64,000 nucleotides of DNA from Leifsonia sp. Root1293 (GTDB lineage: Bacteria > Actinomycetota > Actinomycetes > Actinomycetales > Microbacteriaceae): the NCBI RefSeq assembly GCF_001425325.1, contig NZ_LMEH01000001.1:2376162-2440161 (forward strand), read 5' to 3'. Below the pieces are notes generated by a model. It was not told the DNA's origin and ran no database searches. It saw only the letters and a program-made list of their open reading frames with translations. Below, one piece after another: positions 14,812-23,668 of the stretch (within the stretch, counting starts at the first letter, position 1; each line of letters begins with the position of its first letter). Made by a program: the position numbers and the translations under genes.

Positions 14812-16992
14812 ATGTCGACCCAGCACGCGGACAGCCCGCTCGCGGCACCTGCCGAGCACGCCTTCGACGTGTCCGACGGGGTGACGGATGCAGCACGCGT
14901 CGTCGGCTCCTCCCCAGCAGCATCAGCTCGCTCTGGCTGGATCCCCGGAACCGACCGACTGCGCTTCGGCGGCGACTACAACCCTGAGCAGTGGCCTCGC
15001 GAGACCTGGCTGGAAGACATCGAGCTGATGCGCGAGGCTGGGGTGAACCTCGTGAGCGTCGGCATCTTCTCCTGGGCCCTCATCGAACCCCGGGAGGGCG
15101 AATACGACTTCAGCTTCCTCGACGAGGTGCTCGATCTGTTGGCCGGCGCGGGCATCGACGTCGACCTGGGAACCCCGACGACAGTGCCGCCGGCCTGGTT
15201 CTGGAAGAAGTACCCGGAGTCGCGACCGGTGACGAGAGAGGGTGTGACCCTCGGTTTCGGTTCGCGCGGGCTCGTCAGCCCGTCGTCGCCCGAGTACCGC
15301 GCGGCATCCGTCGCCGTCGCCACGGCACTCGCCCAGCGCTACGGCCAGCACCCCGCCGTCGTGCTGTGGCACGTTCACAACGAGTACGGAGCGCCCATCG
15401 GCGAGAGCTACGACGAGTACTCGGTGCTCGGCTTCCGGCGGTGGCTGCAGGATCGATACGGATCGCTCGAGCAGCTGAACGCAGCCTGGGGAACGTCGTT
15501 CTGGGGTCAGCGCTACGGCGACTGGGACGAGATCGACGCTCCTCGCCTGTCGGCCTCCATCACCAACCCGGCCCAGCGCCTGGACTTCGCGCGATTCTCC
15601 TCGGACGCCCTGCTCGCCTGCTTCATCGGAGAGCGTGACGCGATCCGCGCTCACGCGCCGCAGCCCATCACCACGAACTTCATGGCCACGAGCTGCCCGT
15701 CCGTCGACTACTGGACCTGGGCCCGCGAGGTCGACATCGTCTCGAACGACCACTACCTGACGGCCGAGCGCGACGACAACCACGTGATGCTCGCCATGGA
15801 CGCCGACTTCACCCGCTCGCTCGCGGGCGGCAAGCCCTGGATCCTGATGGAGCACTCGACCTCCGCCGTCAACTGGCAGCCGCGCAACATCGCCAAGCGC
15901 AGCGGCGAGCTGGCTCGCAACTCGCTGGCGCACGTCGCTCGCGGCTCGGATGCCGTCCTGTTCTTCCAGTTCCGCGCCAGCCGCTTCGGAGCGGAGAAGT
16001 TCCACTCGGCGATGCTCCCCCACGCGGGCACGGCATCGCGCACCTGGCGCGAGGTCGTCGCGCTCGGAGACCTGCTGGGCGCGGCGGCCGAGCTGCGCGG
16101 CTCGCGGGTGGAGGCATCCGTCGCCATCGTCTGGAGCACCGAGTCGTTCTGGGCTCAGGATCTGGAGTGGCGCCCATCGGTCGACCTCGCCCACCGCGAG
16201 CGGATCGAGGCCTTCTACACAGCACTCTGGACCCTGGGTGTGACCGTCGACTTCGTGCATCCGTCGGCCGACCTCTCTGCCTACTCGGTCGTCTTCGCAC
16301 CGTCGCTCTACCTGCTCGACGACGAGGGGGCCGCCAACCTGCGCGGCTACGTCGCCGGCGGCGGCACTCTTGCCGTGTCGTACTTCTCGGGCATCGTGTC
16401 GTCGAACGACGACGTGCCTGCCGGCTCGTACCCGGGCCAGCTGCGCGAGGTGCTCGGTCTGTCGATCGAGGAGTTCCTGCCGCTGAAGGCCGGCGACCGG
16501 GTCGCGCTATCGAGAGCCGCGGATGCAGCCGCCGATGTCGCGCCCGATGCCGGTGCTGCGGCGCCCTGGTCCGGCTCGGTGTGGAGCGACGCCATCGTGC
16601 TCGAGGGGGCGCGAGCCGTGACGCACTACCTCGACGGGCCGGCCGCCGACCAGCCCGCCGTCACCCTCAATGACCTGGGCGACGGGTCGGCCTGGTACCT
16701 CTCGACCCGCCTCGACGGGGCAGACCTGGAGGAGTTCGTCTCCGAGGTGCTCGCGTCGGCGGGCGTCGCCGTGTCACGCCCGGCTCCCGGCGTCGAGCGG
16801 GTCACTCGCGTCGCCGACGACGGCACGCGGTTCACCGTCGTGATCAATCACGCCGACGCCGCTGCATCCGTCGGCGTGGAGGGAACGGACCTCGCCACGG
16901 GAGAACCGCTGACCGCCGACGCCGAGGTGGCTGGCGGGGCCGTGCGGATCGTCAGGTCTCCGGCTACCGCGCCACGTCGTACACAGCCTTGA
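14812..16992 (+). CDS. Beta-galactosidase, glycoside hydrolase family 42
   Basis: This 726-residue GH42 enzyme cleaves terminal beta-galactosides in the cytoplasm after uptake. The ATG at 14812 is preceded by AAAGGAG; a frame open from 14722 adds nothing family-like. Homology begins about residue 50 (RFGGDYNPEQWP), after a 45-residue Ala/Ser-rich extension. The TIM barrel carries acid/base Glu191 in WHVHNEYG and nucleophile Glu347 in WILMEHSTSAVNW. The trimerisation and small C-terminal beta domains follow (VVFAPSLYLLDDEGAANLRGYV). No signal peptide is seen. It is divergent from the importer genes, with which it forms a catabolic module. Its 3' end overlaps the convergent reductase gene by 29 bases. 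Confidence 0.93.
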   Translation: MSTQHADSPLAAPAEHAFDVSDGVTDAARVVGSSPAASARSGWIPGTDRLRFGGDYNPEQWPRETWLEDIELMREAGVNLVSVGIFSWALIEPREGEYDFSFLDEVLDLLAGAGIDVDLGTPTTVPPAWFWKKYPESRPVTREGVTLGFGSRGLVSPSSPEYRAASVAVATALAQRYGQHPAVVLWHVHNEYGAPIGESYDEYSVLGFRRWLQDRYGSLEQLNAAWGTSFWGQRYGDWDEIDAPRLSASITNPAQRLDFARFSSDALLACFIGERDAIRAHAPQPITTNFMATSCPSVDYWTWAREVDIVSNDHYLTAERDDNHVMLAMDADFTRSLAGGKPWILMEHSTSAVNWQPRNIAKRSGELARNSLAHVARGSDAVLFFQFRASRFGAEKFHSAMLPHAGTASRTWREVVALGDLLGAAAELRGSRVEASVAIVWSTESFWAQDLEWRPSVDLAHRERIEAFYTALWTLGVTVDFVHPSADLSAYSVVFAPSLYLLDDEGAANLRGYVAGGGTLAVSYFSGIVSSNDDVPAGSYPGQLREVLGLSIEEFLPLKAGDRVALSRAADAAADVAPDAGAAAPWSGSVWSDAIVLEGARAVTHYLDGPAADQPAVTLNDLGDGSAWYLSTRLDGADLEEFVSEVLASAGVAVSRPAPGVERVTRVADDGTRFTVVINHADAAASVGVEGTDLATGEPLTADAEVAGGAVRIVRSPATAPRRTQP

Positions 16993-17530
16993 TGATCCCG
17001 TTCTCGTAGGCCGCCTGGTCCACGAGCTCGAGCTTCGAGAACGGCGCACGATCGTCGTCGGCGAACAGCCTCTTGCCTGAGCCGAGGAGCACCGGGAACA
17101 CGAGCAGGTGATAGCGGTCGACCAGACCGGCGGCCGCCAGCCCCTGCGCGAGGGTCGCACTTCCGTGCACGATGATCGGGGCGCCGTCGCCCTCCTTCAG
17201 TGCCGCAACGTCGTCGAGCGAACGCACGATCGTCGTGTTGTTCCACGTCGGTTCCTCGGTCAGCGTTCTCGACACGACGTACTTCGGCATCGCGTTGTAC
17301 TGCGCGAAGTCCTCGACCATGCTCGGCCACACCGGGGCGAACTCCTCATAGCTCACCCGACCCATGAGCATCGCACCGGCCTCGAGCTGCTCGGTGCCCT
17401 TGATCTCGTAGGCGGCCGCGACGAACGGCACCTCCGTGAAGGTCCAGCCGGCGCGCGGGTGCGAGCCGCCGCCCGGTGAGTCGATGACTCCGTCGAGCGA
17501 CATGAATTCGGTGACGATGAGCGTGCGCAT
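16964..17530 (-). CDS. RibD-C / dihydrofolate-reductase-like family protein
   Basis: A 188-residue protein of the RibD C-terminal (dihydrofolate-reductase-like) fold, usually annotated as dihydrofolate reductase family protein; the substrate is not known. Typical motifs are MSLDGVIDSPGG at the N terminus, AGAMLMGRVSYEEFAPVWP, IIVHGSATLAQGLAAAGLVDRYHLLVFPVLLGSGKRLF and a C-terminal GIIKAVYDV. It is convergent with the GH42 gene (29-base overlap). A 29-bp palindrome lies 21 bases before its start and may be its operator. Confidence 0.85.
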   Translation of the reverse strand: MRTLIVTEFMSLDGVIDSPGGGSHPRAGWTFTEVPFVAAAYEIKGTEQLEAGAMLMGRVSYEEFAPVWPSMVEDFAQYNAMPKYVVSRTLTEEPTWNNTTIVRSLDDVAALKEGDGAPIIVHGSATLAQGLAAAGLVDRYHLLVFPVLLGSGKRLFADDDRAPFSKLELVDQAAYENGIIKAVYDVAR

Positions 17531-17550
17531 GAGTCTCTCCAGAAGTTCGG

Positions 17551-17579
17551 ATGATGAGGCGGAGCATCCGTCTCATCAT
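17551..17579. promoter_or_regulatory. 29-bp palindrome upstream of the reductase gene
   Basis: ATGATGAGGCGGA (17551-17563) and TCCGTCTCATCAT (17567-17579) are complementary except for one G/T pair, with a 3-base centre GCA. The location, 21 bases from the start codon at 17530, suits a dimeric repressor operator; a transcript hairpin is the alternative. The remaining 17580-17840 stretch up to the protease gene shows no gene I can support. Confidence 0.55.
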
Positions 17580-17840
17580 GACGTCGAACGGCGGGCGAGG
17601 CGATCGACATCCGGCACGAGATCCGGTGCGGCGAGGCCGACGGACGCACCGCGGATGCTGCGGGCGACTACACCATCGCGCCGCGGCTCTCGCAGGATCT
17701 GCGGTTTCATGTCACCCGTTTGTGGGACATCGACCTTCTTGGCGCCAGACCCTTGCAGCCTGCGCTGCAGCGGTGGAATCATCGCGACTCATACGCCGGA
17801 GTCCACCGGCGCGCACTCCTACTACGACGTCAGGATCGAC

Positions 17841-19613
17841 ATGCGCAGATTGAGAACCATCGCAGTGACATCGACCATCGCACTCGCCATCACGGCATTG
17901 GCAGCCGTTCCGGCGAGTGCCGTCACGACCGAGACCGCCTCGGCGACGGGCGAACAGGAATTCGTCGTGCTCTTCGCCGAGGGCACCTCCCAGGCCGAAG
18001 CCGCGGCCGCAGTGACGGCGGCAGGCGGCACGATCGTCTCCCAGAACACCGACGTCGGTGTCGCAACGGTGCGAACGACCGACGCCGATTTCGCGACGGA
18101 TGCCGCAGCCCAGGGTGCGATCGAGGGAACCGCCCAGAACCGCGTCGTCGCCGACGTGCCTGCTGGTCGATCCGCCTCGGGTGACGCGAAGAAGATCGAC
18201 CAGGCGGAGGCCGAGGTGCGCGCCGCGGGCGGCACAGCCACCGCGCCGAAGGCAGCCAAGGCCCCTGCAGCGAAGAAGGGGGCGATCGCTCCGGAACCAC
18301 TCGCATCGCTGCAGTGGGACATGAAGCAGATCGGCGCCACGACAGACGGCTCGTACAAGTACGAGAAGGGCAGCAAGAAGGTGCTCGTGGGCATCCTCGA
18401 CACCGGCGTGGACGGCGCGCACCCCGACATCGCCCCCAACTTCGATGCGAAGCGGAGTCGCAACTTCACCGTCGACATCCCCGTCGACGCCAACGGGGCC
18501 GACATCGACGGCCCGTGCGAGGAGGAGCCGGACCAGTCCTGCACCGACCCGTCCAACGTCGATGAGAACGGCCACGGAACCCACGTCGCCTCGACGATCG
18601 GGTCGCCCATCAACGGCATCGGCATCGCCGGCGTCGCTCCGAACGTGTCGCTGGTGAACCTGCGCGCCGGTCAGGACTCGGGATACTTCTTCCTGCAGCC
18701 GTCGCTCGACGCCCTCACCTACGCGGGCAAGATCGGCGTCGACGTCGTCAACATGAGCTACTACGTCGACCCGTGGCTGTTCAACTGCACCGACAACCCG
18801 GCGGACTCCCCCGCCGACCAGCAGGAGCAGCAGACCATCATCACCGCCATGCAGCGCGCCCTCGACTTCGCGCGCCTGCGCGGGGTGACGCTGATCTCGG
18901 CCGCCGGCAACGGTGCAACCGACTACACCAAGGCGCTGACGGATGCCGACAGCCCGGACTTCGCCGACGTTCCCGGTGAAGTCGCCTACACGCGCGACCT
19001 GCTCGACCCCGCCAGCTGCGTCTCGATGCCGTCGGAGGGCAAGGGCGTGATCGCCGTCAGCAGCACGGGCCAGACCAAGCGCAAGGCGTACTACTCCGAC
19101 TACGGCAACGGCTACGTCGATGTCGCTGCTCCCGGTGGCGACGTCTACGACACCCCGGCGGGCACGCGAGACTACGCGGGCGGAATCCTCGCGGCCTACC
19201 CCGCGGCCCTCGCCGCGTCGGAGGGTGCCATCGACGAGGCGGGCAACGTGATCGTTCCGTGGGCTGTGAAGAGCTGCGATGCCGCGGGCACGACCTGCGG
19301 GTACTACCAGTACCTGCAGGGCACATCGATGGCGTCGCCGCACGCCGTCGGAGTCGCCGCGCTCATCGTGAGCAAGTACGGCCTGCCCGACATCTTCCGG
19401 GGCGGAAAGTACCTGCCGGCCCAGCTGGTGGAGGCACGGCTGAAGCAGAGTGCGGTCGCGACCGCCTGCCCGGTTCCGGCGGCGTTCACGTACACGCGGA
19501 CGCTGGTCAGCGGCGCTGTTGTGACCGACACCCACACCTGCGAGGGCACGACGTCGAAGAACGGGTTCTACGGATCCGGAATCGTCAACGCGCTGCGGGC
19601 CGTCGGGCACTGA
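17841..19613 (+). CDS. Secreted subtilisin-like S8 serine protease
   Basis: A 590-residue secreted peptidase. The ATG at 17841 starts a signal peptide (MRRLRTIAVTSTIALAITALAAVPASA). Residues 38-105 form an inhibitor-I9-like propeptide (EFVVLFAEGTSQAEAAAAV). An Ala/Lys-rich linker precedes the catalytic domain. The triad is visible as Asp187 (GILDTGVDGAHPD), His248 (GHGTHVAS) and Ser496 (GTSMASPHA). The protein ends at the end of the catalytic domain with no C-terminal anchor, so it is probably released. The ribosome site is weak and the frame is open far upstream; the start rests on the signal peptide. A strong terminator follows. Confidence 0.92.
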   Translation: MRRLRTIAVTSTIALAITALAAVPASAVTTETASATGEQEFVVLFAEGTSQAEAAAAVTAAGGTIVSQNTDVGVATVRTTDADFATDAAAQGAIEGTAQNRVVADVPAGRSASGDAKKIDQAEAEVRAAGGTATAPKAAKAPAAKKGAIAPEPLASLQWDMKQIGATTDGSYKYEKGSKKVLVGILDTGVDGAHPDIAPNFDAKRSRNFTVDIPVDANGADIDGPCEEEPDQSCTDPSNVDENGHGTHVASTIGSPINGIGIAGVAPNVSLVNLRAGQDSGYFFLQPSLDALTYAGKIGVDVVNMSYYVDPWLFNCTDNPADSPADQQEQQTIITAMQRALDFARLRGVTLISAAGNGATDYTKALTDADSPDFADVPGEVAYTRDLLDPASCVSMPSEGKGVIAVSSTGQTKRKAYYSDYGNGYVDVAAPGGDVYDTPAGTRDYAGGILAAYPAALAASEGAIDEAGNVIVPWAVKSCDAAGTTCGYYQYLQGTSMASPHAVGVAALIVSKYGLPDIFRGGKYLPAQLVEARLKQSAVATACPVPAAFTYTRTLVSGAVVTDTHTCEGTTSKNGFYGSGIVNALRAVGH

Positions 19614-19635
19614 TGCGCTGATCAGTCAGCAATGA

Positions 19636-19661
19636 CGGGGCCGACCTTCGGGTCGGCCCCG
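19636..19661 (+). terminator. Intrinsic terminator after the S8 protease gene
   Basis: CGGGGCCGACC, a TTCG tetraloop and GGTCGGCCCCG form an 11-bp perfect stem followed by TTTCTCGTT. It lies 23 bases after the stop codon. Confidence 0.88.
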
Positions 19662-19680
19662 TTTCTCGTTCTCCCCCTCC

Positions 19681-19756
19681 GCTCGCTGAGACCCGGACGG
19701 AGTCCGCGGCCGAAGCGCTTCGGGCGGTCGCCACGCTCGGCCCTCAGCGACCGGGC
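19681..19756. repeat. Intergenic repeat, family B
   Basis: GCTCGCTGAGACCCGGACGG ... CGAAGCGC (19681-19718) is nearly identical to 36619-36656. A partly complementary arm CCCTCAGCGACC ends near 19752, making the whole an imperfect inverted repeat between the terminator and the convergent YjbR gene. Confidence 0.7.
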
Positions 19757-19760
19757 AAGC

Positions 19761-20153
19761 TCAGTCGGGGTGCTCCGCCAGCCACACCTTCGCGAGCTTC
19801 TGCGGCGCCACGGCGAACCACGCCTCCACGACGAGCTCCTCGAGCCGGCGCTGCGGAATGCGGTCGAGCCACACCAGGATCGCCGGGAAGTCCACGAAGT
19901 GCGGAGTGGTGAAGAAGACGTCGGGGTCCTCCTCGAGAAGCGCCAGCTTCGTCGCCTCGTCTTCGACCCGCGCGCCGAGCACGGGCTCCGGCTGCTCGTC
20001 GAGCCCGAGATGCACGAGCTCCTTCTTGCGCAACGGCCGCTCCCACACGAAGCCCTTGTCGCGCACACGCCAGTGGGCGCTGCCCCAGCTCACTGCCTCG
20101 GTCGTGTCGGGCAGCTCGAGAGCGAGCCGTCGCAGCTCATCCCAGTCGGCCAT
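19761..20153 (-). CDS. MmcQ/YjbR family protein
   Basis: A 130-residue YjbR-like (double-wing, CyaY-like fold) protein. The N terminus MADWDELRRLALELPDTTE, the phrase AVSWGSAHWRV and the later FFTTPHFVDFPAILVWLDRIP are family hallmarks. Members are often annotated as DNA-binding, but the biological role is not established. It is a single gene, convergent with the protease. Confidence 0.85.
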   Translation of the reverse strand: MADWDELRRLALELPDTTEAVSWGSAHWRVRDKGFVWERPLRKKELVHLGLDEQPEPVLGARVEDEATKLALLEEDPDVFFTTPHFVDFPAILVWLDRIPQRRLEELVVEAWFAVAPQKLAKVWLAEHPD

Positions 20154-20192
20154 GTCGCCACGCTACGCCTGGGCACCGGTCGCTGTCACCAG

Positions 20193-20693
20193 TCAGCCGC
20201 CGGGTCGGTTGGCAGCCACGTCCCACTGGAACGTCGAGGCCGGTGCCTGCGACCCGTCGGGCAGCTGCCGACGATACTCGAAGGCCACAGCGGCGTAGCC
20301 CAGGCTCACGCTCTCCACGGCGTCATCGCCCTCGACCGCATCGAGGAGCACTGCCGCGATCGTCGCGCTCGTGAACCTGATGACCAGGTACTCCAGCGGA
20401 TTCTCTCCGGCCCGCCGCACGGTGAAGACGGCCTCGGGAATGTGCTTCCCGGTCGCGCAGGCGAGCATCAGGCCGGCGGATGCCGCATCGACGCGATGCG
20501 TGAAACGGAAGTCCTGCGCAGTCACCTTGCCGACTCCCGCACCGCCGCCCCCTCCTCCTCGCCCACCCGAGATGGCGGAGGCGGAATTCGTGGCGCCCCA
20601 CGTCCACGAGAGCACCTCGATCTCATCGGCATGCTGGGCATCGACACTCTCGCCCGCGATGCCGGCGACCTTCAGGAACATGGGACCGGACAT
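20193..20693 (-). CDS. Hcp-like protein (type VI secretion tube-protein fold), orphan
   Basis: A 166-residue Hcp1-family protein; the ATG at 20693 follows GAGGAG. Family signatures are MFLKVAGIAGESVDAQHADEIEVLSWTWG at residues 5-33, then TAQDFRFTHRVDAASAGLMLACATGKHI and the C-terminal VSLGYAAVAFEYR. A Gly-rich loop insertion (about residues 43-55) replaces the usual extended loop. In diderm bacteria Hcp forms the stacked hexameric tube of the type VI machine. No sheath, baseplate, VgrG or ClpV gene is in this window, so its role here must differ or depend on distant genes. It lies 3 kb upstream of the four-gene giant-protein operon on the opposite strand. Confidence 0.85.
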   Translation of the reverse strand: MSGPMFLKVAGIAGESVDAQHADEIEVLSWTWGATNSASAISGGRGGGGGGAGVGKVTAQDFRFTHRVDAASAGLMLACATGKHIPEAVFTVRRAGENPLEYLVIRFTSATIAAVLLDAVEGDDAVESVSLGYAAVAFEYRRQLPDGSQAPASTFQWDVAANRPGG

Positions 20694-20816
20694 GATGGCA
20701 CTCCTCGTCTCGCACGACGGATGCGTCGGGTGGCGCCCCGCTCGCCCCTATCCCACCCCTGACCGCCGGTCGGCGCAACCTTCCGTCGAGGATGGCTCGG
20801 GAGTAGAACTGACAGC

Positions 20817-21623
20817 ATGGAGCCTGCAGACACGTGGCGGCAGGGCGGAGCCTACGACAGGTACATCGGTCGCTGGAGCAGCCGGGTCGCCGACCTCTTC
20901 CTCTCCGGGCTCGACGCGGCGCCGGGACTGCGGTGGCTCGACGTCGGCTGCGGAACGGGCGCGCTGACGGAGGCGATCCTCGACCGGTGCTCGCCGTCCG
21001 AGGTCACCGGCATCGAACCGTCGGCCGGATTCAGATCCTCAGCAATCGAGCGCGTCGGTACCCGCGCCCGAATCCTGCCGGGCGACGCCCAGCGCATCCC
21101 GTTGCAGGATGCATCCGTCGACGTCGTCGTCTCGGGCCTGGTGCTCAACTTCGTGCCGGATGCCGTCGCCGCGCTCACCGAGATGACCAGGGTGGCGACG
21201 GATGCCGCCATCGTCGGCGCGTACGTCTGGGACTACTCCGACGGCATGGAGATCGTCGGCCGGTTCTGGGAGGCGGCGGCGAAGCTCGACTCCGAGATCG
21301 ACTCGCTGCGGGAAGCGACGCACGTCGAGTTGTGCCGCCCGGACCCCCTGCTGCAGCTGTTCTCATCGCGGCTCTCCGCTGTCGAGGTCGAGGCTCTCGA
21401 TTTGCGCGCGGAGTTCCGGGACTTCGACGACTACTGGACACCCTTCCTCGGCGGTCAGGGTCCGGCGCCCGCCTACGCGATGGCCCTCGACGAGCAGAAG
21501 CGCGTCGCGCTTCGCGAAGGTCTGCGCGCTCTGCTCATCGAGCGCGGTCTCCGCGTCGACAGGCCCTTCACGCTCGGCGCTCGTGCGTGGGCGGTGCGAG
21601 GCCGGGTCGCCCGAGGCCGCTAG
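20817..21623 (+). CDS. SAM-dependent class I methyltransferase
   Basis: A 268-residue Methyltransf_11/25-type enzyme. The AdoMet-binding motif I is LRWLDVGCGTGALTEAIL at residues 38-55. Motif II acid is in VTGIEPSAGF, the motif III region is ARILPGDAQRIPLQDASVD, and VVVSGLVLNFVPD is the motif IV position. The acceptor is not evident from sequence. The end overlaps the convergent sigma-factor gene by four bases. Confidence 0.88.
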   Translation: MEPADTWRQGGAYDRYIGRWSSRVADLFLSGLDAAPGLRWLDVGCGTGALTEAILDRCSPSEVTGIEPSAGFRSSAIERVGTRARILPGDAQRIPLQDASVDVVVSGLVLNFVPDAVAALTEMTRVATDAAIVGAYVWDYSDGMEIVGRFWEAAAKLDSEIDSLREATHVELCRPDPLLQLFSSRLSAVEVEALDLRAEFRDFDDYWTPFLGGQGPAPAYAMALDEQKRVALREGLRALLIERGLRVDRPFTLGARAWAVRGRVARGR

Positions 21624-22834
21624 GCTGCCTTCCCCTCCAGGTAGCGCCGTTCGGCGGCGTTCAGCGCCAGCCGCGCCGCCATCGCGAACTCGGAACGGGC
21701 GGCGTCAGTCTCCCCCGACAGTTCGAGGAGGTGCCCGCGAACTGAGTGCACCCGGAAGTGGCCGGCGAGCGCCGGTTCGAGGGCGACCGTCTCGAGCTCG
21801 CGCAGGCCGACGGCGGCACCCCACACCATGGCCATCGCCACCACCCAGTTCAGCTCGACCATCGGCCCGGGCGCGATGCGGCGGAGCAGTTCGTAGAGTC
21901 CGAGGATCTCGGGCCAGTCGGTCTCGGCGGTCGATGGCGCCTCATCATGGACGGCGGCGATGGCGGCCTGCAGTTGGTACGGCCCGGCAGGTGCCGATTC
22001 GAGAGCCCCGCTCACCAGCGCGACGCCCTCGTCGATGAGGGCCCGGTCCCACAGCGAACGATCCTGTTCCGCGAGTGGGACGAGGGTGCCGGGGCCGCCA
22101 TCCACCTCGAAGCGGATCCGGGCGCCCCGACGACATTCCGTCAGGAGCATGAGCGCGAGCAGCCCGGCCACTTCCCCCCTCCACGGCGCATCGGCCGGCG
22201 TCGCATCCTGCAGCTGCCTCGCCAATCGGATCGCCTCCGACGACAGGTCGACCCTGGTGAGCGACTCTCCGCCCGTCGCCGTATGCCCCTCGGTGAATAC
22301 GAGATAGAGGACCGAGCACACCGCACCGACCCGGTCGCCCAGCTCCGCGTCGGACGGCATCCGGAACTCCGAGCCACTCGCGCGGATCCTCGCCTTCGCC
22401 CGCGAGATGCGCTGGCCGATGGTGGCCTCCGGAACGAGAAGGCCGCGCGCGATCTCGGCCGTCGTGAGACCGCCGACGGCGCGGAGTGTCAGGGCGAGCT
22501 GCGCCGGCAGAGCCAACGAGGGGTGGCAGCAGAGCAGGAACAGCGTGAGCGAGTCATCGCGCGACGGCACGAGGTCGGGCGGCGCCTCGAACACGCTCTC
22601 CTCGCGACGACGCCTGGCCACGTCGCTCCGCACCTGCTCGACATGGCGCCGGTGGGCGACGGTCACGAGCCAGGCCCGCGGGTTGTCCGGCGGATCGCTG
22701 CGCCACTGAACGGATGCCGCGAGCAGCGCCTCCTGCATCGCGTCCTCGCTCGCCTCGAAGTCGCGGGTGCGGCGCACGAGGATCGCGAGAGCCGACGGGG
22801 CGGCGGCCCGCAGCATCCGTTCGATGTCGGTCAT
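21620..22834 (-). CDS. ECF sigma factor with C-terminal DUF6596 domain (ECF42-type)
   Basis: This 404-residue protein is much longer than a minimal ECF sigma. Region 2 is at about residues 10-80 (SEDAMQEALLAASVQW, NPRAWLVTVAHRRHVEQ). Region 4 is at about 110-165 (LPAQLALTLRAVGGLTTAEIARGLLVPEATIGQRISRAKARIR). A helical, TPR-like C-terminal extension from about residue 180 to the end (VLYLVFTEGHTAT) is the hallmark of the ECF42 group. Such sigmas have no anti-sigma factor and are paired with a DGPF/YCII protein, here the gene directly upstream on the same strand (18-base gap). Confidence 0.9.
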   Translation of the reverse strand: MTDIERMLRAAAPSALAILVRRTRDFEASEDAMQEALLAASVQWRSDPPDNPRAWLVTVAHRRHVEQVRSDVARRRREESVFEAPPDLVPSRDDSLTLFLLCCHPSLALPAQLALTLRAVGGLTTAEIARGLLVPEATIGQRISRAKARIRASGSEFRMPSDAELGDRVGAVCSVLYLVFTEGHTATGGESLTRVDLSSEAIRLARQLQDATPADAPWRGEVAGLLALMLLTECRRGARIRFEVDGGPGTLVPLAEQDRSLWDRALIDEGVALVSGALESAPAGPYQLQAAIAAVHDEAPSTAETDWPEILGLYELLRRIAPGPMVELNWVVAMAMVWGAAVGLRELETVALEPALAGHFRVHSVRGHLLELSGETDAARSEFAMAARLALNAAERRYLEGKAA

Positions 22835-22852
22835 CGGCGGCAGGATGGACCG

Positions 22853-23224
22853 TCAGAGCTCCATGCCCGCGGAGGCCATCACCGGATGCACCGACACCAT
22901 GCCGTTCCTGGCCTCCGGCAGGCGGCCGGCGATCTCGACGGCGCGGTCGAGCGTGTCGACGTCGACGATGTAGTACCCGCCGAACCACTCCTTGGCCTCG
23001 ACGAACGGTCCGTCGCTCGCGACGGGGCCGTCGGCGCCGATGCTCACGACGCGGGCGGTCTCGGGAGCGGCGAGCTGCTCGGCATCGACCAGCTCACCGG
23101 ACTCCTGCAGGTCGGAGAACAGCTTCTCGTAGAGAGCCATGCCCTCGGCCTGCTGCTCTGGCGTGAACGAGGCGAAGGCGCCGGCCCACTCGGGATTGCT
23201 CTTGATGAGGATGAGGTACTTCAC
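22853..23224 (-). CDS. YCII-related (DGPF) protein, ECF42 partner
   Basis: A 123-residue YCII-fold protein with the signature VASDGPFVEAKEWFGGYYIVDVD and the N-terminal KYLILIKSNPE. The GTG at 23224 was chosen because AAGGAG lies just upstream; an in-frame ATG at 23242 would add six residues. DGPF proteins are consistently encoded beside ECF42 sigma factors and are likely co-regulated with or by them; the biochemical role is not known. Confidence 0.88.
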   Translation of the reverse strand: MKYLILIKSNPEWAGAFASFTPEQQAEGMALYEKLFSDLQESGELVDAEQLAAPETARVVSIGADGPVASDGPFVEAKEWFGGYYIVDVDTLDRAVEIAGRLPEARNGMVSVHPVMASAGMEL

Positions 23225-23668
23225 GAGATCCACTCCTTGCACTGGTGTTCGGGAGGCCGGACGGCGTTCCCATCAGTATGTCGATGCCGGCCACGCGATT
23301 TCGACACCTCCGCCCAGAACCCCCCAGCCGCTGCATCCGCGCGCCGGCGACGGCTGCGCTCGGTTCACCGCCGGCGGCAGGACCGGGGCCTGCCCCTAGA
23401 GGCTGACGCCGCGCCGGGTCTATAGTCGGACACCAGATCAGTCGTCAGCTCCCGCCCCTTCGCGTCAGTCGACTGCCCCGAACAAACTGAATTCTCGCGA
23501 TGCCCGCTGTGTTTCGGGCGTCCTTCGCCCGCGCGCCGAGCCTCCATCCCGCCCGATCGCGTGCCCGGAGCTGATACGCCCGCAGCGCTGCGGGCGCACG
23601 CACACAGGAAGCCAGGCGCCACGGCACGCACGCCGCCACGAAGCGCCCGCACCGCACAGTGGGACACG
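23225..23668. promoter_or_regulatory. 444-base leader of the giant-protein operon with candidate -10 box
   Basis: No gene is supported here. TATAGT at 23421-23426 is a good -10 hexamer in plus orientation; a convincing -35 is not seen. If used, the leader RNA would be about 235 bases long. It contains the perfect 18-bp palindrome GCCCGCAGCGCTGCGGGC at 23578-23595. Confidence 0.4.

Noticed and set aside
20193-20693. A type VI secretion locus
   Set aside because: Only the tube-protein homolog is present; no sheath, baseplate, membrane-complex or ATPase genes are in the window, so a full system cannot be claimed.
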